Of a stretch of DNA of 64,000 nucleotides, positions 36,090-44,085 are shown in pieces. The stretch is from assembly GCF_001423485.1 (NCBI RefSeq), contig NZ_LMOD01000002.1, positions 336,539-400,538 of the forward strand, given 5' to 3'. Made by a program: the position numbers and the translations under genes. Position 1 is the stretch's first letter. Each line of letters begins with the position of its first letter. This DNA is from Microbacterium sp. Leaf320. GTDB lineage: Bacteria > Actinomycetota > Actinomycetes > Actinomycetales > Microbacteriaceae. Below the pieces are notes generated by a model that saw only the letters and a program-made list of their open reading frames with translations, did no database searches and was not told the origin of the DNA.

Positions 36090-36108
36090 AATACCCCGTG
36101 GGGGTATT
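36090..36108. promoter_or_regulatory. CsoR-type operator upstream of the DUF305 gene
   Basis: AATACCCC-GTG-GGGGTATT is a perfect 8-bp inverted repeat with a 3-base centre. It resembles the CsoR site of Bacillus copZA (TACCC...GGGGGTA core). It is 35 bases upstream of the start of a Met/His-rich lipoprotein gene. No csoR gene is visible in this window, so the regulator would act in trans. It could also serve a related family sensor. Confidence 0.7.
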
Positions 36109-36173
36109 CCGCGCCAGGCGGTCGCCCGTCCCGAACAGCGGCGCACGAGACCTTGGAGAAGATTCAGTATTCG

Positions 36174-36226
36174 GTGTTGCTAAGTACCGGTACTCAGTGT
36201 TACTTTGTACCGGTACCCAGCAACAC
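36174..36226. promoter_or_regulatory. Paired GTACCGGTAC operator inside an outer inverted repeat
   Basis: AGTACCGGTACT (36183-36194) and GTACCGGTAC (36207-36216) are two palindromes with centres 23 bases apart, about two helical turns. They are enclosed by GTGTTGCT (36174-36181) and AGCAACAC (36219-36226). This lies 32 bases before the padR ATG and is the likely autoregulatory site. Confidence 0.65.
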
Positions 36227-36258
36227 TGACTACCGCAACCGAACGAAAGGAGGCTCTC

Positions 36259-36660
36259 ATGGGCAAGCAGATGACCGAGATGCTCAAGGGCACCCTGGAG
36301 GGCATCGTCCTGGCCCTCCTCGCCGAGCAGCCGGCCTACGGATACGAGATCACCAACCGAGTGCGCGATCACGGATTCACCGACATCGCCGAGGGCACGA
36401 TCTACGCGCTCCTCGTGCGCGTCGAGCAGAAGAAGCTCGTCGACGTCGAGAAGGTCCCGAGCGAGAAGGGTCCGCCCCGCAAGGTCTACTCGCTCAACCC
36501 CGCGGGCACGCAGGAGCTCGAGGAGTTCTGGAAGACCTGGAGCTTCCTCGCCCAGCGCATCGACAGCCTGCGCACCGACGACACGAACAGCACGAACAGC
36601 ACGAACAGCACGAACACCGACACCGACACCGACACCGACACGAACAACAAGGAGAACTGA
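36259..36660 (+). CDS. PadR family transcriptional regulator
   Basis: A 133-residue regulator. The winged helix (residues 7-100) has LKGTLEGIVLALLAEQPAYG, YEITNRVRDHGF, GTIYALLVRVEQKKLV and PPRKVYSLNPAG, all typical of PadR. The C-terminal tail, from NST repeats to TDTDTDTDTN, is encoded by short tandem repeats (AACAGCACG and ACACCG). ATG at 36259 with AAAGGAGG seven bases upstream. It opens the padR-DUF1048-ABC operon and most likely represses it through the operator at 36174-36226 until an inducing drug or peptide binds. Confidence 0.92.
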   Translation: MGKQMTEMLKGTLEGIVLALLAEQPAYGYEITNRVRDHGFTDIAEGTIYALLVRVEQKKLVDVEKVPSEKGPPRKVYSLNPAGTQELEEFWKTWSFLAQRIDSLRTDDTNSTNSTNSTNTDTDTDTDTNNKEN

Positions 36661-36661
36661 C

Positions 36662-37033
36662 ATGGCCGCCAAGTGGATCGAAGCGCTCACCGGATCGCTC
36701 GAACAGAAGAAGCAGTACCGCGATGCGAAGAAGCGCATCGATGCCCTTCCCGAGCCGTATCGCACGGTCGCCAACGCCCAGCACCGCTACACGATGTACT
36801 ACGGGGGCATCACCGACGGCGACATCCTCGTGCAGATCTTCGTCGACCTCGCCGACCTGTGGGAGCGCGCCGCCATCGACGGCACCCCGATCGACGACAT
36901 CGTCGGCGACGACGCCGTCTCGTTCGCCGAGACCTACGCCGAGGCCTACGGCGGAACCCACTGGATCGACAAGGAACGCGCCCGCCTGACGAAGGCGGTC
37001 GACGACGCGAAGAAGAAGGAGCCTCGATCATGA
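36662..37033 (+). CDS. DUF1048 family protein
   Basis: A 123-residue cytosolic protein of the DUF1048 family, with the conserved stretches KKQYRDAKKRIDALPEPYRT, YGGITDGD and FVDLADLWERAA. Members regularly follow a padR gene and precede an ABC exporter; they are helical and their exact role is unknown. One base separates the padR stop and this ATG, and its stop overlaps the ATPase start as ATGA. The coupling suggests a stoichiometric part of the regulatory or transport unit. Confidence 0.88.
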   Translation: MAAKWIEALTGSLEQKKQYRDAKKRIDALPEPYRTVANAQHRYTMYYGGITDGDILVQIFVDLADLWERAAIDGTPIDDIVGDDAVSFAETYAEAYGGTHWIDKERARLTKAVDDAKKKEPRS

Positions 37034-37815
37034 ACGCACCCGCCATCGCCGTCCGCGGCATCGAGAAGTCCTATAAGGATCTCCACGTGCTGCGCGGCGT
37101 CGACTTCGAGGTCGAGAAGGGGTCGATCTTCGCCCTCCTCGGCTCGAACGGCGCCGGCAAGACCACGATCGTCCGCATCCTCTCCACGCTGCTGAAGTCG
37201 GATGCCGGCACCGCCGCCGTGCAGGGAATCGACGTCGCCGCCGACCCCGTCGCCGTGCGGCAGCGCATCAGCCTCACCGGTCAGTTCGCCGCGGTCGACG
37301 AGATACTCACCGGACGCGAGAACCTCGTGCTGGTCGCGAAGCTGCGGCATCTGCCGGAGCCGGGGATCATCGCCGACGACCTGCTCACCCGCTTCCGGCT
37401 CACGGATGCCGGCGGCCGCAAGGTCGGCACGTACTCCGGAGGCATGCGACGCCGACTCGACATCGCAATGAGCCTCGTCGGACACCCCGAGGTCATCTAC
37501 CTCGACGAGCCGACCACGGGACTCGACCCCGAAGCCCGCATCGAGGTGTGGAACGTGGTCAAGGAACTCGCGAACACCGGCACGACCGTGCTGCTCACCA
37601 CGCAGTACCTCGATGAGGCCGAGCAGCTGGCCGACCGCATCGCGATCCTGCACGAGGGTCGGATCATCGCCAACGGCACCCTCGCCGACCTCAAGCGGCT
37701 GCTGCCCGCGGCGAAGGTCGAGTACGTCGAGAAGCAGCCCACCCTCGAGGAGATCTTCCTCACTCTCATCGGACCGAAGTCGGGTTCGACCACCGGAAAG
37801 GAGAACGCAGCATGA
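37030..37815 (+). CDS. DrrA-type ABC exporter ATP-binding protein
   Basis: A 261-residue ATPase. Walker A is GSNGAGKTT, the Q-loop lies in TGQFAAVDEILTGRENLV, the signature is YSGGMRRRLDIAMSLVG and Walker B with the D-loop is VIYLDEPTTGLD. The TTQYLDEAEQLADRIAIL segment is the H-loop of DrrA-type daunorubicin exporters (Gln/His exchange: TTQY). It pairs with the permease at 37812. Overlaps DUF1048 by ATGA. Substrate unknown; drugs, antibiotics or peptides are typical. Confidence 0.92.
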   Translation: MNAPAIAVRGIEKSYKDLHVLRGVDFEVEKGSIFALLGSNGAGKTTIVRILSTLLKSDAGTAAVQGIDVAADPVAVRQRISLTGQFAAVDEILTGRENLVLVAKLRHLPEPGIIADDLLTRFRLTDAGGRKVGTYSGGMRRRLDIAMSLVGHPEVIYLDEPTTGLDPEARIEVWNVVKELANTGTTVLLTTQYLDEAEQLADRIAILHEGRIIANGTLADLKRLLPAAKVEYVEKQPTLEEIFLTLIGPKSGSTTGKENAA

Positions 37816-38579
37816 GCACGCACTTCGCCGCCGATACGGCGACACTCACCGGCCGCTCGATGCGGCACATCGTCCGCAGCCCCGACACGATCATCACGAC
37901 GGCGGTCACCCCGATCGCCCTGATGCTGCTGTTCGTCTACGTCTTCGGCGGGGCTCTGCAGACGAGCACCGGGGTCGACAATTACGTGAACTATCTGCTT
38001 CCGGGCATCCTGCTGATCGCGATCGCGTCCGGCATCGCCTACACGGCGTTCCGGCTCTTCACCGACATGCAGAGCGGCATCTTCGAGCGCTTCCACTCCA
38101 TGCCGATCGCCCGATCGAGCGTGCTGTGGGCGCACGTGCTCACATCACTCACCGCGAACGCCATCACCCTCGCGATCATCTTCGCGGTCGGGTTCGTGAT
38201 GGGATTCCGCACCGGGGCGAGCGTCTGGGCCTGGCTCGCCGTCATCGGCATCCTGATGCTGTTCACCCTGGCGCTCACGTGGCTCGCGATCATCGCGGGG
38301 CTCACCGCCAAGACGGTCGACGGGGCGAGCGCGTTCTCGTATCCGCTGATCTTCCTGCCGTTCATCAGCTCGGCCTTCGTGCCGACCGACACGATGCCGG
38401 GTCCGGTGCAGTGGTTCGCCGAGAACCAGCCGGTCACCTCGATCGTCGACACCATCCAGGCGCTGTTCGCCGAGCAGCCGGTCGGCACCGACATCTGGGT
38501 CGCTCTCGCCTGGTGCGTCGGCATCCTGGTCGTCGCCTACGTGTTCGCGATCATCTCGTACCGCAAGAAGGTCAGTTGA
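37812..38579 (+). CDS. DrrB-type ABC exporter permease
   Basis: A 255-residue permease with six membrane helices of the ABC-2 family. Typical ABC-2 segments are VFGGALQTSTGVDNYVNYLL and LPGILLIAIASGIAYTAF, and the conserved PLIFLPFISSAFVPTDTMP region. Fused nothing else. ATGA overlap with the ATPase gene. With the ATPase it forms an exporter, regulated by the PadR protein at the operon start. A long repeat-rich gap with an inverted repeat follows (38716-38780). Confidence 0.9.
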   Translation: MSTHFAADTATLTGRSMRHIVRSPDTIITTAVTPIALMLLFVYVFGGALQTSTGVDNYVNYLLPGILLIAIASGIAYTAFRLFTDMQSGIFERFHSMPIARSSVLWAHVLTSLTANAITLAIIFAVGFVMGFRTGASVWAWLAVIGILMLFTLALTWLAIIAGLTAKTVDGASAFSYPLIFLPFISSAFVPTDTMPGPVQWFAENQPVTSIVDTIQALFAEQPVGTDIWVALAWCVGILVVAYVFAIISYRKKVS

Positions 38580-38841
38580 CCGTCTGCAGTGAGACGGAAC
38601 GCTCCGTCCGGGCCCCGCGCCCGGCCGGGGCGTTTCGCCGCGCTCGGCGTCGGCTTCTTCTGCGCACTCCCGCGCCCCTCGTGCACTCACTCCCGCACCC
38701 TCGTGCCTTCATGCGGGAGGAGATCTGCGATTCGGAGGATGAATCTCGGCAATGTGCCCTCCCGATCGCAGATCTCCTCCGGAACGACGGTGGGGGATGC
38801 CGGGCGCCGGATGCCGGATGCCGGATGCGGGGCGCCGCGGC
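38580..38841. other. Repeat-rich gap with a 16-bp inverted repeat
   Basis: Arms GGAGGAGATCTGCGAT (38716-38731) and ATCGCAGATCTCCTCC (38765-38780) are perfect complements with a 33-base loop. The gap between the exporter permease and the convergent lipase maturation factor gene also holds four copies of CCGGATG around 38806-38826. The hairpin may terminate transcription from both sides. It shares the GGAGGAGATC core with the other inverted repeats. Confidence 0.65.
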
Positions 38842-40320
38842 CTACCGCAGCCCGAGGGGGCCGAGCACGACGGACTGGCGCGTGCGCACCCACACCCCGG
38901 CGCCGTCGCGCCGTTCGGCCCGCGTCGCGAAGCGGTAGCGGTATGACACGGCGCGCACCCACCGGGGCGGCTCACCGTCGAACGGGTCGGACCGCAGCAG
39001 AGCGAGCGTCGGAGCATCGGCCTCGAGCAGTCGCAGCAGGAAGACCGTGAACCAGTCGTCGAGCGAACGGCCGAGCGGCAGGAACCACATCAGCCAGTCG
39101 AGGCGCAGGTGGTACGGCGCGAACTGCCCCGGGATGCGTCGCACGTCGCCCGGCTTTCCCTTGAACTCGTACTCGCGCCACAGCAGACCGTCGTCGTCGA
39201 CCGATCCCTCGACGACGATCTCGACCCGCTGCTTCGTGACCGTGCCGAACGCTCCGTAGGCGTTGCCGATCTGCCACCGGTTGAAGCTCGCGTTCATCAG
39301 CTGCCGCCGCGCGAAAAGGTTGCGCAGGGCGGGCCCGCTCAGCGCCACGACGAGCACGCCCACGGCCGCCGTGAGCACGAACCAGTACAGCGGGATGCCG
39401 GGCCACAGCGTGTCGTCCATCGCATCGTCGCGCGGCGCCGCGCCCACCCCCGGCAGTCCGATCGCCGAGAAGGCGATCACGATCGTCACCCAGTTCAGCC
39501 AGGCGAAGTTGCCTGTCGCGACGAGCCACACCTGGGTCGCGATCATGATCGTCGCGGCCACCGCCCCGACGATCTGGGGCACGGGACCGGGAATCCAGAC
39601 CGACAGCAGCGGAGCGAACACGAAGAAGGGCACGACGAGCTGCGCGACGTGGTTGCCGACGACCTCGGCGCGATGGAACCACCGTGGCAGCAGATGGGCC
39701 TGCCTGCTGAGCGGCCCCGGCATGGGCTGCGTCTCGTGGTGGTACATCAGCGCCGTGAGGTCACGCCACTCCCGCCCGCCGCGGATCTTGATCATGCCGG
39801 CACCGAACTCGACACGGAACAGCAGCCACCAGAACAGCACGATCACGACGGTCGGCGGAGGCTGATCGTTCGAACCGAGGAAGGCGGCCAGGAACCCCGC
39901 CTCGAGCAGCAGCATCTCCCAGCCGAACGAGTAGAAGGTCTGACCGATGCTGACCACCGACATGTATCCGAGCCACAGCGCGAGGAAGCACAGCATCGGC
40001 ACCCACGGCGGACCCCACTGCGGGATGCCGACGACCAGCGCCGCGGACACGACGATCCCTGCCCCGCACAGCAGCGCGAGCCTGCGGTCGGAGTACCGGA
40101 TGCGGAGGAAGAGGGTCGGATGCAGCATCCGCCGCCGTGACTCCTTGTGCCCGATCCAGTCGAGCAGCGCCGGTGCCGGCAGCAGCCCGTGCTCGCCGAG
40201 CAGCGGTCGGAACTGGTTCAGAGTTGAGATGAACGCGACGAGATAGAGCGCCGCGACGCCCCGTTGCAGGACCTCGCGGGCGAACCCGAAGTCGACCGCC
40301 GCGAACCCGTCCACGGCCAC
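38842..40320 (-). CDS. Lipase maturation factor family membrane protein
   Basis: A 492-residue protein with about ten membrane helices in the first 340 residues, then a beta-type C-terminal domain. Family marks are FGWEMLLLEAGFLAAFLGS, FRVEFGAGMIKIRG, ALMYHHETQPMPGPLS, PYHLRLDWLMWFLPL and the C-terminal FTVFLLRLLEADAPTLALL. In animals LMF1 helps fold lipases in the ER; bacterial members have no proven role. ATG at 40320. No lipase gene is nearby. Convergent with the ABC permease. Confidence 0.88.
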   Translation of the reverse strand: MAVDGFAAVDFGFAREVLQRGVAALYLVAFISTLNQFRPLLGEHGLLPAPALLDWIGHKESRRRMLHPTLFLRIRYSDRRLALLCGAGIVVSAALVVGIPQWGPPWVPMLCFLALWLGYMSVVSIGQTFYSFGWEMLLLEAGFLAAFLGSNDQPPPTVVIVLFWWLLFRVEFGAGMIKIRGGREWRDLTALMYHHETQPMPGPLSRQAHLLPRWFHRAEVVGNHVAQLVVPFFVFAPLLSVWIPGPVPQIVGAVAATIMIATQVWLVATGNFAWLNWVTIVIAFSAIGLPGVGAAPRDDAMDDTLWPGIPLYWFVLTAAVGVLVVALSGPALRNLFARRQLMNASFNRWQIGNAYGAFGTVTKQRVEIVVEGSVDDDGLLWREYEFKGKPGDVRRIPGQFAPYHLRLDWLMWFLPLGRSLDDWFTVFLLRLLEADAPTLALLRSDPFDGEPPRWVRAVSYRYRFATRAERRDGAGVWVRTRQSVVLGPLGLR

Positions 40321-40502
40321 AGGCTAACCCGGGTGCGACAGGTCGAAGAGGGGGTTGCGCGTGCCGGGTGGCGCCGTGTCGGGAGTCGCCGTGTCGGGAG
40401 ACGACCAGCGATCGGGAGGTGAACGGCGATCGGGAGGAGGATCCACCGGGGACCCCCTCCCGAGCGCCGATCTCCTCCCGATCGCAGACGACTCGACCCG
40501 GG
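40321..40502. repeat. Repeats and inverted repeat between two minus-strand genes
   Basis: GCGATCGGGAGGAG (40426-40439) pairs exactly with CTCCTCCCGATCGC (40472-40485), 14 bp with a 32-base loop. It is preceded by two copies of CGCCGTGTCGGGAG and by a partial copy GCGATCGGGAGG. It lies after the stop of the surface-protein gene (minus strand) and could act as its terminator. It holds no gene. Confidence 0.6.
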
Positions 40503-42803
40503 TCAGCTGACGGCGTCGAGCACTTCCTCGCGACGCCCACGCCGTGCTCGACGGATCTCCAGCGCGACCACGCCCGCGATCGCGAGCGCGATCAGCAGAC
40601 CTCCGGTGAGCGTGAAGCCGTGCGTCCCCGTTCCGCCCGCGGCCGGCAGCTCGAACACCGGCACGTCCCGCACCGACACCGTGCTGCCGGCGAGGGTGAC
40701 CTGCGGACTCGACTGCCCGTCGGCGATCGACAGCACACCGGCCGCTGACACGATGATCTTCACCGGCTCGGCGAGGAGTGAGAACCCTTCCGGCGCCGTC
40801 GTCTCTTCGAGCCAGTACGTGCCAGGGCGCAGGCCCGCGGCGGTGAACAGCCCGACCTCGGCCCCGGCGATCAGCCCGGGAGTCACCGGCGCACCGGGAA
40901 CCCCCGCGGCGTCGGCGAGCAGCCGGAAGCCCGACCCGTCCATCCGCACCCAGTCGCCGTTGACGTCTTCGCCGAGCTTCTCGACGATGAGCGAGGCCAG
41001 CACCTCACGCGTGGTCGCGTGGGCCGGATCGGTGTCCGTGACCCGAGCCCCGCCCGACGCCGGCTGCCCTGAGGCGGTCGCCGTGTTCTTGTGCAGCACG
41101 CCGCCCGTGGTCGGGGCGGGGTAGGTCGCGGTGAACACGACCGACTCCCCCGGATCGAGCGTGCCGTCCCACGCGCCGACGGGAAGGATCGAGGCGGCCG
41201 CGATGACGTCATCCGCGAGCTGCACGGCGGTCAGCACGACATTGCCCGTGTTCGTGACTCGGAACTCGAACGTCATCGCCGATCCGGCGTCGACGGCGAC
41301 TCCCGGCGCGGTGTTCGCGTCGTCGCCGTTCACGAGCTTGACGACCTCGATCGCGGGTGCCGCCGCGGCGAGGGTGAGGATGTAGTCTTCGACCTCACCG
41401 GACTGCGAGATGCCTCGCGGGTCAGCCACTTCCGCAGCGGTGAACGATGTGCGCAGACGCAGGTACGTGTCACCCACGACGGCCGTGCCCGGCACCGTCC
41501 ACGCGAGATTCACCGAGGTCGCACCGGCGAGGAATGCGGCCTGCACGCGCTCGGTCGCATCGAAGATGCCGTTCTTGTTGAAGTCGATCCATCCGGCGAC
41601 CGTGCCGGGCGACGTGGTGCCCGACAGCGGGATCGGCAGCGAGTACGCGGTGCCGCGGATCGCGCGCGGAGCCCGGATGCCGTCGGCGATCGCGTCATCC
41701 GTGTCGAGCGAGGCTCCTGCACCGGCGTTCGGCGAGAGCGTCGGCTTGGCCGTCGCGTCGGCATCCGATGTGATGCTCGCACCGAGGCGCAGCGGCCCCT
41801 GGACGTGCACCGCGGCCTGAGCGGCGTCGTAGCTGCTCGGCGCGTCGCCCATGTCCTCCTGCAGCCGGATCGAGAGCCGGATCAGGTCGCCGAGGCTCTT
41901 GCCCGGGTCGTAGGTGTTGTACCCGTTCGCCCAGCCACCCGCCGCCGGCGCCCGCTGGATGTGCGTGCCGAGATTCATGGTGACCGTCTGGAAGGTGCCC
42001 TTCAGCACGACGGAGCCGCAGCCGGCGAGCGCGGTGCTGGTCATCGTCCGCCCAGCCAGCTCGGCCGCAGTGGGGAGCATGGTGTTGCACCGCGAGCTGC
42101 TCGTCTTCGTCGCAGCGGTGAGCGTGGTGGGGGTGACGCTGAGGTTCTGCGCGCCGGCGATCGGAGCGAAGGTCACTCCGGGTGTCACGATGTCCATCTG
42201 CATGGCGATCCAGCCCGCGGCTGTGCGGTCACCATCGGCATCCGTCTTCATCGTGAATCCGTTGCCGGTGATGATCTCGCAGAACGTGTCGGCTGTATTG
42301 CGCTCCTCCACGCACTGGGCGTAGCCGCCGAGACCGGAGATGTCGATGATCGGATCCGTGACCGCGCGGCTGAATGCCACGGTGAGGGTGCCGTTCTTGT
42401 TCGCGCAGTAGCCGGAGAAGTCCAGGCCGTCGCACATGCCGGCGCCGGCCTCGAGTCCTACCGTCGGCGTGGTCGCGACGTCCAGGCCGGGCGCGAACAT
42501 CGCGTTGGTCGCGCCGTATCCGTTGTGCGGCGTGGTCGCCAGGAACTGCACGCCAGCCGATCCCGACTTCGTGGTGGCCGGATTCACCGTCAGTGTGGCC
42601 GTGACTCCGCCGCGGTAGTTCATGGTCGCGCTCGTCGCGGTGCGCGTCGTGCTCAGCGCTTCCTCGATGGCCTCTGCCGGCTGCTGCGTCATCGGCAGCC
42701 CGCCGGCGAGCAGGATCGCGCCCATCAACGCGACTCCGAGGATCGTTCGGAGGCGACGGCGCCCTCGGGGTACGGGTGCGGATGCCGGTGCGGGTGCTGT
42801 CAT
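40503..42803 (-). CDS. Cell-wall-anchored surface protein with GEVED and SpaA-like domains
   Basis: A 766-residue secreted protein. A signal peptide (residues about 15-45, ILGVALMGAILLAGGLPM) precedes an N-terminal surface domain with paired Cys. Around residues 340-480 is a GEVED-type domain (GWIDFNKNGIFDATERVQAAF and GEVEDYILTL). A DUF11-like beta domain (VVKLVNGDDANTAPG) and a SpaA/prealbumin-like domain (GLRPGTYWLEETTAPEGFSL) follow. The C-terminus has the sortase-type signal LPAAGGTG, a hydrophobic helix and RRARRGRR. It is an adhesin or structural protein on the wall. No sortase gene is visible next to it. Confidence 0.88.
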   Translation of the reverse strand: MTAPAPASAPVPRGRRRLRTILGVALMGAILLAGGLPMTQQPAEAIEEALSTTRTATSATMNYRGGVTATLTVNPATTKSGSAGVQFLATTPHNGYGATNAMFAPGLDVATTPTVGLEAGAGMCDGLDFSGYCANKNGTLTVAFSRAVTDPIIDISGLGGYAQCVEERNTADTFCEIITGNGFTMKTDADGDRTAAGWIAMQMDIVTPGVTFAPIAGAQNLSVTPTTLTAATKTSSSRCNTMLPTAAELAGRTMTSTALAGCGSVVLKGTFQTVTMNLGTHIQRAPAAGGWANGYNTYDPGKSLGDLIRLSIRLQEDMGDAPSSYDAAQAAVHVQGPLRLGASITSDADATAKPTLSPNAGAGASLDTDDAIADGIRAPRAIRGTAYSLPIPLSGTTSPGTVAGWIDFNKNGIFDATERVQAAFLAGATSVNLAWTVPGTAVVGDTYLRLRTSFTAAEVADPRGISQSGEVEDYILTLAAAAPAIEVVKLVNGDDANTAPGVAVDAGSAMTFEFRVTNTGNVVLTAVQLADDVIAAASILPVGAWDGTLDPGESVVFTATYPAPTTGGVLHKNTATASGQPASGGARVTDTDPAHATTREVLASLIVEKLGEDVNGDWVRMDGSGFRLLADAAGVPGAPVTPGLIAGAEVGLFTAAGLRPGTYWLEETTAPEGFSLLAEPVKIIVSAAGVLSIADGQSSPQVTLAGSTVSVRDVPVFELPAAGGTGTHGFTLTGGLLIALAIAGVVALEIRRARRGRREEVLDAVS

Positions 42804-43091
42804 GAGGTCCTCGAATCACAGGGACATCTCGCAGGAGTTCCGGGATCCGAGCAACGGACCGATGCGCATGGCAATCAGCCCCGGCGAAGCATGTCTGGGG
42901 TGTCGTCGATCTTTCGACGGCACTCACAAGACGTGGGGCTCGCGACATCGTGACGGGGGTGCATGGCCGCTGTTTCGGTACATCAATACACCCGCCCCGA
43001 CACAGCGATGGGCGGAGGATCCGTGACAGATCCTCCGCCCATCGGAGGGGAGTCCACCCGCGTGAGGACGGACTCGTTCCCGTGAGTCAGG
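42804..43091. other. Gap with terminator-like hairpin and a second inverted repeat
   Basis: CGATGGGCGGAGGATC (43006-43021) and GATCCTCCGCCCATCG (43029-43044) form a perfect 16-bp stem with a 7-base loop, 48 bases after the betaine-binding protein stop. It is a good candidate terminator of the betaine operon. CGTCGA-TCTT-TCGACG (42904-42919) is a second small inverted repeat nearer the surface protein start. No coding signal. Confidence 0.65.
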
Positions 43092-44009
43092 TCAGCTGAC
43101 GACCCAGTCGAACTGGTCGCCGTGCTCCTCGAGCCAGGCGTCGACGGCATCCGCTTCCTTGCCCTCGCCGTACTCGTTCACGACCAGGTCCTCGAGCGAG
43201 CCGTACTGCTCGTCGTCGAGCTTGATCTGCTCGATCAGCTCAGCGGCCTCGGGGAACTCCTCGGCGAAGCCCTTCGTGCCGAGGAAGTGCAGAGCCTCGG
43301 ACTCGCCCATGGCGCCCTTGGGGTCTTCGAGATCCTTCAGCGGGAACGCGTCGTTGGCCCAGAACGGACGCCACAGCGTCACGACGATGTCCTCTTCCTT
43401 GTCGGTCGCGGACTTCAGCTCGGTGAGCATCGCCGCAGTCGAGGAGGTGACGAGCTCGTACTCGCTGTCGAGACCGTACTCGGGCATCATCTTCTGGGTC
43501 TGCGCGGTGAGACCGGCTCCGGGCTCGATGCCGAAGATCTTGCCGTCGAACTCGGCGCCCTTGCCCGCGAGGTCCTCGATCGAGTTCAGCTCGGAGTACT
43601 CCGGAACCGCGATGGTCAGCTTCGCGTTGTCGTAGTACGCACCGAGATCCTCGATGTTGTCGCCGTAGGTGTTCATGTACTCGGCGTGGGTCAGCTCGGG
43701 CCAGGCCGACGGGTAGATGTCGACGTCGCCCTGCGCGAGGCCGGTGTACAGCGGGCCCGCTTCGGTCAGCGTCTTCATCTCGACGTTGTAGCCGATCTTC
43801 TCGAGCTGGTCCTGCAGCAGGTACGCGGTGCTCAGGCCGTCGGTCCACGAGGGCAGGAACCCGAGGGTGATCGTGCCCTTGTCGCCCGAACCGGATTCTT
43901 CGCCGCCGGTGCCTCCGCCGGTGCCGCCCATGCCGTCGCCGCTGCAGCCGGCGAGGGTCAGTGTCGCTGCGGCGCCGATGGCCGCGATCGTCAGGATCTT
44001 CTTCTTCAT
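43092..44009 (-). CDS. Glycine betaine ABC transporter substrate-binding lipoprotein
   Basis: A 305-residue OpuAC-type protein. The signal peptide MKKKILTIAAIGAAATLTLA ends at lipobox AGC, followed by a Gly/Ser-rich linker. The solute-binding domain contains LGFLPSWTDGLSTAYLLQDQ, VDIYPSAWPELTHAEYMN, FDGKIFGIEPGAGLT and VVTLWRPFWAND, which are typical of glycine betaine and choline binding proteins with Trp/Tyr boxes. ATG at 44009 preceded by AGAGAC; the site is weak. Last gene of the operon ATPase-permease-binding protein, 76 bases after the permease stop. Confidence 0.93.
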   Translation of the reverse strand: MKKKILTIAAIGAAATLTLAGCSGDGMGGTGGGTGGEESGSGDKGTITLGFLPSWTDGLSTAYLLQDQLEKIGYNVEMKTLTEAGPLYTGLAQGDVDIYPSAWPELTHAEYMNTYGDNIEDLGAYYDNAKLTIAVPEYSELNSIEDLAGKGAEFDGKIFGIEPGAGLTAQTQKMMPEYGLDSEYELVTSSTAAMLTELKSATDKEEDIVVTLWRPFWANDAFPLKDLEDPKGAMGESEALHFLGTKGFAEEFPEAAELIEQIKLDDEQYGSLEDLVVNEYGEGKEADAVDAWLEEHGDQFDWVVS

Positions 44010-44085
44010 GTGTATGTCTCTCGTTCCGTATATATGGGTGCTGTGTTGCTGTGTACTGCGTGTTCTCTTGTGCGGAAGGGATGAG

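Noticed and set aside
41091..42953. A 620-codon plus-strand frame over the surface protein gene
   Set aside because: Antisense to a gene with clear signal peptide, domains and wall anchor; composition is shadow-like.
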